Shown: positions 47,811 through 55,424 of the stretch, in pieces
Layout: every line of letters starts with the position of its first letter
How positions within the stretch are numbered: the first letter of the stretch is position 1
Assembly: GCA_947500005.1 (NCBI GenBank)
Contig: CANMQJ010000004.1
Location: forward strand, 129,399 to 193,398
DNA from: an uncultured Paracoccaceae bacterium
Lineage (GTDB): Bacteria > Pseudomonadota > Alphaproteobacteria > Rhodobacterales > Rhodobacteraceae
Length of the DNA: 64,000 nucleotides
Direction: 5' to 3'
Position numbers and translations under genes: made by a program
The notes under the pieces: model-generated
The model's input: the letters and a program-made list of their open reading frames with translations, nothing else
The model's database searches: none
Told to the model about the DNA's origin: nothing

Positions 47811-48713
47811 ATAAGCGACTGGCTCGTTTCCCTCGAGGGCACGGAGGCCGGCCACAGGCTGGCCCTGATGCTCGCGCTGTCGGCGGCCTTGCTGCACGCG
47901 GTCTTCGGCGCGCTGCAGAAGGGGCGTCACGATCCCTGGTTGTCGCGCGGGGCGATCGACGGGGCCTATTGCCTGATGGCCGCGCCCTTCGCGCTCTTCG
48001 TCGTGCCCTGGCCCGAGCCGCATATGTGGGTGATCTTCGCCACCGCCTGGGCGATCCACCTCGCCTACAAGATCCTCCAGGCCATGGCCTATACCCGTGG
48101 CGCCTATACCGTGGTCTACCCGGTAGTCCGTGGCACCGGCCCGCTCTTCACCGTGATCGGCGCCTACCTGCTGTTCGGCGAGATCTTCACGCCGGTGCAA
48201 TGGGCCGGGGTCGCGGTGCTGCTGAGCGGCATCTTCGGTCTGGCGCTCTACAACCTGCGCCACCTGGAAACGGCGCGCGAGACACTGGTGCCCGCGCTGA
48301 CATTCGCCGTGGCCACCGGCCTCTTCGTGGCGCTTTACACCACCTATGACGCCTATGGCATCCGCGCGACGGCCGATCCCTTCACCTTTCTCGCCTGGTT
48401 CTTCATGATCGACGGTGCGGTGCTGCCCTTCGTGGCGGCGCTGCGCTGGCGCTCGATGGTCGCGCCGCCAGTGCCCGGGCCGCTTCTGCTGCGCGGATTC
48501 GCCGGCGGTATCGTCGCCTTCCTGTCCTTCGGCTCGGTCATGCTGGCCACGAGGCTGGACAAGGTGGGTGAAGCGGCGGTATTGCGCGAGACCTCGACCG
48601 TCTTCGCCGCGCTGATCGGCTGGCTGGTGCTGAAAGAGACGGTGGGCCCGCGACGGATCGCGCTCATGGCCTTGATCGCGGCGGGCGCGGTAATAGTTGA
48701 GATGGGCGGCTGA
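47811..48713 (+). CDS. EamA/DMT-family transporter, probable non-standard start
   Basis: If translated from 47811, 300 residues; from the first ATG (47868), 281. Ten hydrophobic segments form two EamA repeats; AYTVVYPVVRGTGPLFTVIGAYLLFGE and EAAVLRETSTVFAALIGWLVLKET are the paired transporter signatures. The frame before 47868 reads SDWLVSLEGTEAGHRLAL, which from memory resembles the N-terminus of related Rhodobacteraceae proteins after their initiator Met, but the codon at that place is ATA (47811). GGCGAG lies six bases upstream of it. Either ATA initiates, or the start decayed and the internal ATG is used, losing part of the first helix. The substrate is unknown. Confidence 0.8.
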   Translation: MSDWLVSLEGTEAGHRLALMLALSAALLHAVFGALQKGRHDPWLSRGAIDGAYCLMAAPFALFVVPWPEPHMWVIFATAWAIHLAYKILQAMAYTRGAYTVVYPVVRGTGPLFTVIGAYLLFGEIFTPVQWAGVAVLLSGIFGLALYNLRHLETARETLVPALTFAVATGLFVALYTTYDAYGIRATADPFTFLAWFFMIDGAVLPFVAALRWRSMVAPPVPGPLLLRGFAGGIVAFLSFGSVMLATRLDKVGEAAVLRETSTVFAALIGWLVLKETVGPRRIALMALIAAGAVIVEMGG

Positions 48714-48725
48714 GAGACGAGACGA

Positions 48726-49355
48726 ATGGCAGAAAAACCCCAAGCGCAGAAGACCGAAGCGACCCGACGCGAGATCAACCCGCTGCTCAAGCAGGTGCTG
48801 GAACTCGGGCCGCCGCTGGCCTTCTTCGTGATCTACCTGCGCCTGCGCGACGAGACCTTTCAGGTCGCGGGCACCGAGTATTCGGGCTTCATCGTCGCCA
48901 CGGTGCTCTTCGTACCGATCATGCTGGCGGCGATCGGCGTGCTGTGGTGGCTGACGGGCAAGCTCAGCCGGATGCAGATCTTCACTGCCTTCATGGTGAT
49001 CTTCTTCGGCGGGCTGACCGCCTGGTTCAACGACGAACGTTTCTTCAAGATGAAGACGACGCTGGTCTACGGCTTCTTCGCCGCGATGCTGGGGCTGGGC
49101 CTGCTGCAGGGACGCTCCTACCTGGCCTATATCCTGTCGGACATGCTGCCGATGCGGCACGAGGGGTGGATGATCCTGACGCGCCGCCTCTGCGCCGGCT
49201 TCACCGTGCTGGCGCTGGCCAACGAATTCGTCTGGCGCACCATGTCGACCGATCTCTGGGTCAAGATCGAGACCTTCGGCTTCCCCCTCGCGCTGATGGG
49301 CTTCCTCATGCTGCAGTTCAACCTGCTCCAGACCTACATGGAGCATGAGGACTGA
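48726..49355 (+). CDS. ispZ: Septation protein IspZ/YciB (inner membrane)
   Basis: 209 aa, five or so membrane segments. NPLLKQVLELGPPLAFFVIY and LTAWFNDERFFKMKTTLVYGFF match the intracellular septation protein A family, implicated in envelope integrity and division. RRLCAGFTVLALANEFVWR follows, typical of alphaproteobacterial forms. It starts 12 bases after the EamA stop and is probably co-transcribed with it. Confidence 0.92.
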   Translation: MAEKPQAQKTEATRREINPLLKQVLELGPPLAFFVIYLRLRDETFQVAGTEYSGFIVATVLFVPIMLAAIGVLWWLTGKLSRMQIFTAFMVIFFGGLTAWFNDERFFKMKTTLVYGFFAAMLGLGLLQGRSYLAYILSDMLPMRHEGWMILTRRLCAGFTVLALANEFVWRTMSTDLWVKIETFGFPLALMGFLMLQFNLLQTYMEHED

Positions 49356-49417
49356 AAAGGGGGGCGCTCCCGCCCGCCGCCGCCGCGCGAAGCGCGCGAC
49401 CCCGCCGGTTGGGCCGG

Positions 49418-49438
49418 GCGCCGGCCTGCGGCCGGCGC
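49418..49438. terminator. GC hairpin after ispZ
   Basis: A perfect 9-bp stem (49418-49426 with 49430-49438) with loop TGC and no T-run. It lies 63 bases past the ispZ stop and could slow or stop transcription; one of several 3-nt-loop hairpins in spacers here. Confidence 0.4.
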
Positions 49439-49533
49439 AGGAGACAACACAGCGACAGGCTTGGCAGAACGACCGGCATATGGGACACTCCAGGCCCATG
49501 ATGATGTACCAGCCTGCGGCGGGGCGACCCGAC

Positions 49534-50202
49534 ATGAACAGCTTTCCCGATACCGGATTTCTGGCGCAGGCCTCGCCACGGCTCAAGGCGATGCTGGCCG
49601 CACAGGCAGAGGAGTTGCGGCTTGACCGCGGCGCTGTCCTGTTCGAACAGGGCGATCCGGGCGATGCGCTCTATGCGGTGCTAGACGGGCGCCTGGAATG
49701 CTCCTTCCTGTCGCTCAGCGGGCGCAAGCTGTCGCTCGACCTGATGGGCCCCGGCGCGATCTTCGGCGAGATCGCGCTCTTTGATCCCGGCCCGCGCACC
49801 GCCACGATCACCGCCGCCGAACCCGCCCGCGTCCTGCGCGTGCGCAGCGCCGACGTGATGTCCGAGATCCGCCGAGACCCGGAGCTGGCCAGCGACATGA
49901 TCCGGCTGGCCGGCCAGCGCATGCGGTGGATGGGCGCGCAGATCAACGAGCAGGTCTTCCTCCCCGTCTCCACCCGGCTGGCGCGCAAGCTGATTCATCT
50001 CGCTGGCGTCGGCGGCACGGCCGCAGGCCGTGTGGGCATGTCACAAAGCGAGTTGGCCGAGTATGTCGGCGCCACGCGCGAGGCTGTTTCCAAGACGCTA
50101 TCGGCGTGGAAACGCGAGGGCGTGATCGAGGCTTCGCGAGGCGGCATCGTGATCTGCGACCGCGCCGCGCTGGAGCTTCTGGCGGATACCGACCAGATCT
50201 GA
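49534..50202 (+). CDS. Crp/Fnr-family transcriptional regulator
   Basis: 222 aa from the ATG at 49534; in-frame ATGs at about 49498-49504 are alternatives, and no start has a strong ribosome site. An N-terminal cyclic-nucleotide-binding fold (GAVLFEQGDPGDALYAVLDG; GPGAIFGEIALFDPGPRTATI) is followed by a winged HTH, MSQSELAEYVGATREAVSKTL. No Cys cluster of the FNR type is seen, so oxygen sensing through Fe-S is unlikely. The recognition helix reads REAVSK, comparable to RETVGR in E. coli CRP, which predicts binding to TGTGA half-sites. A perfect TGTGA-N6-TCACA site lies 18 bases after its stop. Confidence 0.9.
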   Translation: MNSFPDTGFLAQASPRLKAMLAAQAEELRLDRGAVLFEQGDPGDALYAVLDGRLECSFLSLSGRKLSLDLMGPGAIFGEIALFDPGPRTATITAAEPARVLRVRSADVMSEIRRDPELASDMIRLAGQRMRWMGAQINEQVFLPVSTRLARKLIHLAGVGGTAAGRVGMSQSELAEYVGATREAVSKTLSAWKREGVIEASRGGIVICDRAALELLADTDQI

Positions 50203-50219
50203 GAAAAACTTTTGCTCTC

Positions 50220-50235
50220 TGTGACTTGGTTCACA
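50220..50235. promoter_or_regulatory. CRP-type operator TGTGA-N6-TCACA
   Basis: TGTGACTTGGTTCACA is a perfect palindromic CRP-consensus site. It lies 18 bases after the crp-like gene's stop and 35 bases before a structured non-coding segment, so it could control that segment's transcription. Confidence 0.6.
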
Positions 50236-50261
50236 GATCGCTCACCTGCTCCCATGCCAAT

Positions 50262-50366
50262 CTGACCGTGGTAACCGTTCAGGGTCCGGCAAAGAGCATC
50301 CCCAATCTCTGTCCCAACCGGACCCCTTACCAGTGAAGGCCACGCGCTCCCCACGCGTGGCTTTCC
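50262..50366 (+). ncRNA. Candidate structured small RNA between the Crp-like gene and degP
   Basis: Nested complementary blocks predict one long stem: 50270-50274 with 50327-50331, 50282-50289 with 50318-50325 (GGGTCCGG/CCGGACCC), and 50293-50296 with 50307-50310, leaving a C-rich loop CATCCCCAAT. A second hairpin follows (50339-50346 with 50354-50361) with TTTCC after it, resembling a terminator. It lies between convergent protein genes, encodes no plausible protein and is preceded by a CRP-type site. The 5' end is a guess. It could instead be only a structured 3' UTR of the regulator gene. Confidence 0.5.
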
Positions 50367-50445
50367 GCTGTTCGAGGAAAGACCAAGGCGTTCGGGCCCG
50401 CGCCCCGGCCCGGCTTCCAGCCAGGAAACATGCCTTGGAGAAAAG

Positions 50446-50475
50446 AATGCCCCCGCGAATTTCCGCGGGGGCATT
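50446..50475 (-). terminator. Terminator hairpin after degP
   Basis: A perfect 12-bp stem (50446-50457 with 50464-50475), 6-nt loop, followed on the minus strand by CTTTTCTCC. It begins 37 bases after the degP stop and may also stop plus-strand transcripts. Confidence 0.88.
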
Positions 50476-50512
50476 TCTGTCGATTGAAGAACGGGCTGAA
50501 ATGCCCGGCAGC

Positions 50513-52012
50513 CTACTCGCCCTGACCCAGGCTCAGCGCGACAAAGCGCGGCTCGCCGCCCCGGCGCACCAGCAGCAGAAGCGACTTGCGCCCGGCGTCG
50601 CGCGCCTCCTCGATGCGGGTGTCGAGTTCGGACAGCGTCGCGACCTTCTGCTGGCCGGCCTCGGTGATCAGATCGCCCGCGCGCAGGCCCTTCTCATAGG
50701 CTTCCGAGGTCTCGTCGACATCCGAGATCAGCAGCCCCGTCGCAGCCGCGTCGAGCCCCATGTCGCCGCGCAGCTGGTCGGTCAGCGGTGTCACGGTCAG
50801 GCCCAGCAATTCGCGTTCGGACGGTTCGGCCATGCCGCCATCCTCTTCGGTCACGACCTCTCCGACCTCGGCCCGCTCGGCATCCTCGCGGCGGCCCAGC
50901 GTGACGCGGATCGTCTTGGTCGCGCCATCGCGCAGCACCACGACGCGGACGGTCTTGCCCACGGTGGTCTCGCCCACCTGGCGCACCAGGCCGCGGGTAT
51001 CCTCGACCTCGACCCCGTCAAAGCTGGTGATCACATCCCCGGCCAGCAGACCGGCCTCCTTGGCGGGCCCCTCGGGCACTTCCGAGATCAGCGCGCCGCC
51101 AGACTGCGGCAGGCCCATCGCCTCGGCCATGTCCTCGGTCACGTCCTGGATACGCACGCCTAGCCAGCCGCGGCGCGTCTCGCCGAACTCGCGCAGCTGG
51201 TCGACGACCTTGGTCACCACGTTCGACGCCATCGAGAATCCGATGCCGATCGAGCCGCCGGTGGGGCTGAGGATGGCGGTATTCACCCCGATCACCTGCC
51301 CGTCCATGTTGAAGAGCGGCCCGCCCGAATTGCCCCGGTTGATGGCGGCGTCGGTCTGGATGTAGTCGTCATAGGTGCCCGACAGCGCCCGATTGCGCGC
51401 CGAGACGATCCCGGCACTGACCGAGAAGCCCTGCCCCAGCGGGTTGCCCATCGCGATCACCCAGTCGCCCACGCGGGCGGTGTCGCTGTCGCCGAAGCTG
51501 ACATAGGGCAGCGCCACATCGGCCTGCACCTTGAGAAGCGCGATGTCGGTCTTGTCGTCGGTACCGACAACCTCGGCCGTCAACTCGCGCGGCGAGCCGT
51601 CGGCGGGAAAGAACTCGATGGTGATCTCGTCGGCGCCCTGGATGACGTGGTTGTTGGTGACGATGAACCCGTCCTCGGAAATCACGAAGCCCGAACCCAG
51701 AGCAGAGGAGCGGCGCGGCCGGTTACCCTCGCCATTGCGATCCTGGAACTCGCGAAAGAAATCCTCGAAGGGCGAACCCTCGGGAACGATGCCCTGCGGG
51801 CCGGTCCGGCCCTCGACCAGGGTGGATGTCGTGATGTTGACCACCGAGGGGCTGATCTTGTCCACCAGCGGGGCCAGGCTCTCGGGCCGCGCCTGGGCGG
51901 CCAGCACCTGTACCAGGACGAAGATCGCCGAAAGCACGGCAAGGGCAAGCGCCCGAGCGGTGAGAAGCGAACTGTTCCGGGAAAGGGCGATAACTCGTGC
52001 TTTGGACTGCAC
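50513..52012 (-). CDS. degP: Do/DegP-family periplasmic serine protease
   Basis: 499 aa. An N-terminal hydrophobic export segment (LALAVLSAIFVLVQVLAAQA) is followed by a trypsin-like domain with His122 (TNNHVIQGAD), Asp156 (DKTDIALLKV) and Ser229 (INRGNSGGPLFN), then two PDZ domains (from RGWLGVRIQDV and from LLGLTVTPL). It degrades or refolds damaged envelope proteins. The start is a GTG at 52012 with AAGGAG nine bases upstream. It lies downstream of hflKC and DUF2065 but is separated from them by a sulfotransferase-like gene and 149 bases, so it probably has its own promoter. Confidence 0.95.
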   Translation of the reverse strand: MQSKARVIALSRNSSLLTARALALAVLSAIFVLVQVLAAQARPESLAPLVDKISPSVVNITTSTLVEGRTGPQGIVPEGSPFEDFFREFQDRNGEGNRPRRSSALGSGFVISEDGFIVTNNHVIQGADEITIEFFPADGSPRELTAEVVGTDDKTDIALLKVQADVALPYVSFGDSDTARVGDWVIAMGNPLGQGFSVSAGIVSARNRALSGTYDDYIQTDAAINRGNSGGPLFNMDGQVIGVNTAILSPTGGSIGIGFSMASNVVTKVVDQLREFGETRRGWLGVRIQDVTEDMAEAMGLPQSGGALISEVPEGPAKEAGLLAGDVITSFDGVEVEDTRGLVRQVGETTVGKTVRVVVLRDGATKTIRVTLGRREDAERAEVGEVVTEEDGGMAEPSERELLGLTVTPLTDQLRGDMGLDAAATGLLISDVDETSEAYEKGLRAGDLITEAGQQKVATLSELDTRIEEARDAGRKSLLLLVRRGGEPRFVALSLGQGE

Positions 52013-52161
52013 CTTGGCTCTCCTTGTCGCAATTTGCCTCCGCCCTCAAAGGCGGAACGCGTGTTCCCGCCCGTATCCGCGCGGGTCGGGCAGGTTTGAT
52101 CCCAATGTAGTCGCTTTGCGCCGTCCCGCAACACGGATCACGCGGATATGCGCGGGACCGC

Positions 52162-52926
52162 TCAGTCCTCGGGCGACAACGCCATAGCGCTCAGCGCCCG
52201 CCAGGCGGCTTCGTGCGGGGCCAGCAGGTCATGCAGGCGCGGATCGCGCGCAGCGGCTTCCCCGAACGCCTGCGCCTCGCGCGCCTCGGCATCCGGGTCG
52301 GGCGGGCGAATCCCGGTCGATCCCATGACCGATCCGTGCCAATCCTGCACCTGCTCCCAGTCCTCGGGCATCTCGGCCCGCTGCCAGTCGAAGGCACGCT
52401 CGGAATAGCCCAGCCCCACCGCCGTCCAGAGCGCGCGCATCATGCCGCGGGGATCGGCGCGCAGATCCTCTGCGCGGACCACCGACACCGCACGCCCCTG
52501 CGCGCGCAGCCCCTCGACATGGCGCAGCTGCGCGGCAATGCCGATCTCTTCCTCCGTCACATCGGGATCGAGCCTGTAATAGGACAGGATCGACGCGCGC
52601 GGACGGCGGATGATGAACATGTTGTGAAGCCGGTCAAGAAACGCCGCATCTCCCAAGATGCGCGGCATGACATAATAGCTCATGTCCTTGAAAAAGACCG
52701 GCCCCGTCTCTGCCCGGCGCAGGATCATGTCGCGAATTGCCTCGTAATCCCTTGGGTGGTCGGGCTGGATGTCGAAACCGGGAACCTCGCGCACCTGCCG
52801 GTGGACATAATAGTCGTACATGAACGGTTCGTGCAGGCAGTCGAAATCACCGCGCTCGCGCATGATCCGCTCGGTCGCCGTCGACATCGACCGCGGATGG
52901 GCCCAGAGAGCGTGGATCGGATGCAC
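52162..52926 (-). CDS. Sulfotransferase-like protein
   Basis: 254 aa. The N-terminus ALWAHPRSMSTATERIM resembles the 5'-phosphosulfate loop of PAPS-dependent sulfotransferases (here HPRSMSTA), and MFIIRRPRASILSYYRL the 3'-phosphate-binding block. LHEPFMYDYYV also fits this fold. The acceptor is unknown. It starts 12 bases after the DUF2065 stop, so it is likely the last gene of the hflK-hflC-DUF2065 unit, where it interrupts the usual step to degP. Confidence 0.82.
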   Translation of the reverse strand: MHPIHALWAHPRSMSTATERIMRERGDFDCLHEPFMYDYYVHRQVREVPGFDIQPDHPRDYEAIRDMILRRAETGPVFFKDMSYYVMPRILGDAAFLDRLHNMFIIRRPRASILSYYRLDPDVTEEEIGIAAQLRHVEGLRAQGRAVSVVRAEDLRADPRGMMRALWTAVGLGYSERAFDWQRAEMPEDWEQVQDWHGSVMGSTGIRPPDPDAEAREAQAFGEAAARDPRLHDLLAPHEAAWRALSAMALSPED

Positions 52927-52938
52927 CCTCGGCCCTCC

Positions 52939-53136
52939 TCAGAACCCGACCTGATAGGCCAGCCACACCAGGATCAACCCGCTCACGGCCGACAGCAGCC
53001 CGACCTGGCGCCGCGCCGGCTCGGGCAGCGCGCGCAGCATCTCGAGCATGCGCTCGATAAGCGAAGGGGCCAGCGCATAGGCCAGCCCCTCCACCAACAA
53101 TACAAGGCCGAAGGCCAGAAAGACCGTCGCGATCAA
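52939..53136 (-). CDS. DUF2065 small membrane protein
   Basis: 65 aa with two hydrophobic segments (VFLAFGLVLLVEGLAYALAP and VGLLSAVSGLILVWLAY), matching the DUF2065 family that habitually accompanies hflC. Its ATG overlaps the hflC stop by four bases (ATGA), indicating translational coupling. A modulator role for HflKC/FtsH is a guess from position. Confidence 0.88.
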   Translation of the reverse strand: MIATVFLAFGLVLLVEGLAYALAPSLIERMLEMLRALPEPARRQVGLLSAVSGLILVWLAYQVGF

Positions 53137-54173
53137 TTGGTCGCATCCTCGCCGGAGGCTTCGGCCTCCTGGGCCGCGGCGTCCTCTTCGAGCCTGCGCC
53201 GCTCGGCTTCCGGCAGATCCGGAGAGATCTCGCTCTCCGGTGCCATTTCGCGAAGCTGGTCGATATCGACATCCTGAAGGGCGACCGCCCCCAACCCATC
53301 GGCACGGATCGCGTCGAACATCTGCCCCAGGAATTCGCTTTCAGGCGAGAAGACCAGAGTGGAGTTGTTCGAGTCCATCGATTTTTCTAGGGCCGCGAGT
53401 GACCGGTAGAAGGCAAAGAACTCGGGATTGTTGCCAAAGGCCTGGGCATAGATCCGGTTGCGCTCGGCATCCGCCTCACCGCGCGTGATATCCGCTTCAC
53501 GCTCGGCGTTCGACACGGTTTCGACCGTCGTCCGGTCAGCCGCCGCGCGCACACGCTGCGCTGCCTCGTTACCGCGGGCGATCTCGTCTGCCGCTTCGCG
53601 TTCACGCTCGGCGCGCATCCGCGCGAATGTGGCTTCGAGGTTCTGCTGCGGGAGGTTGGTCTGCTTCAGACGCACGTCGACGATCTCCAGCCCGAGACCT
53701 TCCGCACTGGTACGCGCCTGCGCACGGATGCGCAGGGCGAGATCGCGCCGCTGCGGCGACAGGATGGTATCTGATGTCACCTGATCGGCACCCAGAACCT
53801 CGCGGATCTGCGCGTTCAGGATGGAAGACAGACGGTCCTCGGCGGCACGGATGCCGCCCACGCCCACCGCCTGCCGGAACTGCACGACATCGGCGATCCG
53901 GTAGCGGGTGAAGGCGTCGACCACGAGGCGGCGGTCGTCCGACGGCGTGACCTCGATGGTCTCCGTGTCCAGCGACAGGATACGGTCGTCATAGCGCACG
54001 ACCTCCTGGATGAGCGGGATCTTGAACCCGAGGCCGGGCTCTTCGACCACTTGCCGGATCTGGCCGAATTGCAGCACCAGCACCTTCTCGCGTTCGTCCA
54101 CGATATAGAGCGAGGACAGGATGCCGGCGATCACGACCGCGAGGACCGGCAGGATGAATGTGGTTTTGCGCAT
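53133..54173 (-). CDS. hflC: FtsH protease modulator HflC
   Basis: 346 aa. An N-terminal membrane segment (TTFILPVLAVVIAGILSSLYIV) is followed by an SPFH/band 7 domain (VLVLQFGQIRQVVEEPGLGFKIP) and a long charged coiled-coil (AEREREAADEIARGNEAAQRV). The acidic tail after residue 305 is extended and Ala/Glu-rich. With HflK it forms large periplasmic cages around FtsH. Its ATG shares one base with the hflK stop (TGATG). Confidence 0.96.
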   Translation of the reverse strand: MRKTTFILPVLAVVIAGILSSLYIVDEREKVLVLQFGQIRQVVEEPGLGFKIPLIQEVVRYDDRILSLDTETIEVTPSDDRRLVVDAFTRYRIADVVQFRQAVGVGGIRAAEDRLSSILNAQIREVLGADQVTSDTILSPQRRDLALRIRAQARTSAEGLGLEIVDVRLKQTNLPQQNLEATFARMRAEREREAADEIARGNEAAQRVRAAADRTTVETVSNAEREADITRGEADAERNRIYAQAFGNNPEFFAFYRSLAALEKSMDSNNSTLVFSPESEFLGQMFDAIRADGLGAVALQDVDIDQLREMAPESEISPDLPEAERRRLEEDAAAQEAEASGEDATN

Positions 54174-55336
54174 CAGTTCGATCCTCCATTGTCCGTCTGA
54201 CCGGAGCGGCGCAACTCGTTGAGCGGCAGATAGGGCAGCACGCCCTCCCCCTCGCCGGTGGCTTCGTCCAGCAGGATCTTGTCCAGCCCTTCCAGCACGC
54301 GTTCGACCGTCTCGAGATAGAGACGACGCTGCGTGACTTCGGGGGCCTCGTTGAATTCCTGCGCGACGGCGAGGAAACGGCTAGCCTCACCGATGGCTTC
54401 GTTGACGACCCGCGCCCTGTAGCCTTCGGCCTGTTCGAGAACCTGCGCGGCCTGACCGCGCGCTTCGGCCAGAACGCGGTTGGCATAGGCATCCGCCTGA
54501 CGCTGCAACCTGTCGCGTTCCTGTTCGGCGGCCTGCACCTCGCGGAAGGAATCGATCACCTCGGCGGGCGGATCGGCGGTGTCCAGGTTGACCCGGACGA
54601 TATTGATCCCGCTTTCATATTCATCCAGCGTCGACTGGATGTTCTCGCGGGCGGTATCGGCGATGATGCCCCGGTCGCGGTTGAGGATCGGCGCCAGATT
54701 GCTGGCCGCGATGATCTCGCGCATCACGGCTTCGGAAACCGCCTGCACCGTCAGTTGCGGATCGCGGATGTTGAACAGCAGATTGGCCGGATCGTTGATG
54801 TTCCAGACGACCTGGAAATCGATATCCACGATATTGGCATCCGTGGTCAGCATGAGGCCGTCGCCACCCCCGCCCCCGCGTCCGCCGCCGATGTTCTCGG
54901 TCCGCTCGGAGGTGACATTGATCACCTCGGCGGTCACCACGGGCCAGGGCGCGAAGTTCAGGCCCGGATCGCCGGTGGAATAGTAGCTGCCCAGGAACAG
55001 CTCGACCGAGCGTTCTTCGGGCTTCACGGTATAGAAGCTTGCCGCACCCCAAAGTCCCAGCGCCACCAGCGCGCCCAGGATGATCGTGCCGCGGGTGAAA
55101 ATCGGCCCGCCGCCGCCACCGCCGCCGCGCTTGGGGTCGCGCGGATCGCCGCGCCCGCCCATCAGCACGCGCAGCTGTTCCTGCCCGCGCCGCACCAGAT
55201 CGTCGATTTCGGGAATCTGCGAGCCGCCGCCATTGTTCTCGGGTGGACGCTTCGGCCCCTCCCCGTTACCCCGGTTTCCTCCACCGCCTCCGGAAGAGCC
55301 TCCGCCCCCCCAGGGGCCACCGCTGTTGCCCGCCAT
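54173..55336 (-). CDS. hflK: FtsH protease modulator HflK
   Basis: 387 aa from the ATG at 55336 (MAGNSGGPWGGGG); an ATG 18 bases upstream has a slightly better ribosome site. The N-terminus is Gly/Pro-rich and flexible, followed by one membrane segment (GTIILGALVALGLWGAASF), the band 7 domain (SVELFLGSYYSTGDPGLNFAPWP), a Gly-rich insertion (GGGRGGGGGDG) and a coiled-coil (EQERDRLQRQADAYANRVL). First gene of hflK-hflC-DUF2065-sulfotransferase. Confidence 0.95.
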   Translation of the reverse strand: MAGNSGGPWGGGGSSGGGGGNRGNGEGPKRPPENNGGGSQIPEIDDLVRRGQEQLRVLMGGRGDPRDPKRGGGGGGGPIFTRGTIILGALVALGLWGAASFYTVKPEERSVELFLGSYYSTGDPGLNFAPWPVVTAEVINVTSERTENIGGGRGGGGGDGLMLTTDANIVDIDFQVVWNINDPANLLFNIRDPQLTVQAVSEAVMREIIAASNLAPILNRDRGIIADTARENIQSTLDEYESGINIVRVNLDTADPPAEVIDSFREVQAAEQERDRLQRQADAYANRVLAEARGQAAQVLEQAEGYRARVVNEAIGEASRFLAVAQEFNEAPEVTQRRLYLETVERVLEGLDKILLDEATGEGEGVLPYLPLNELRRSGQTDNGGSN

Positions 55337-55424
55337 ATTATGTATCGTCCTCATCTTTTCCTGCGTGATCGCACGTCCCCTCATAACCTGTATGCTCGGC
55401 CGTGCAAATCAAGCCTCTGCCATG

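Noticed and set aside
50446..50475. Considered as part of the candidate sRNA
   Set aside because: Its T-run and position fit termination of degP on the minus strand; the sRNA has its own hairpin at 50339-50361.
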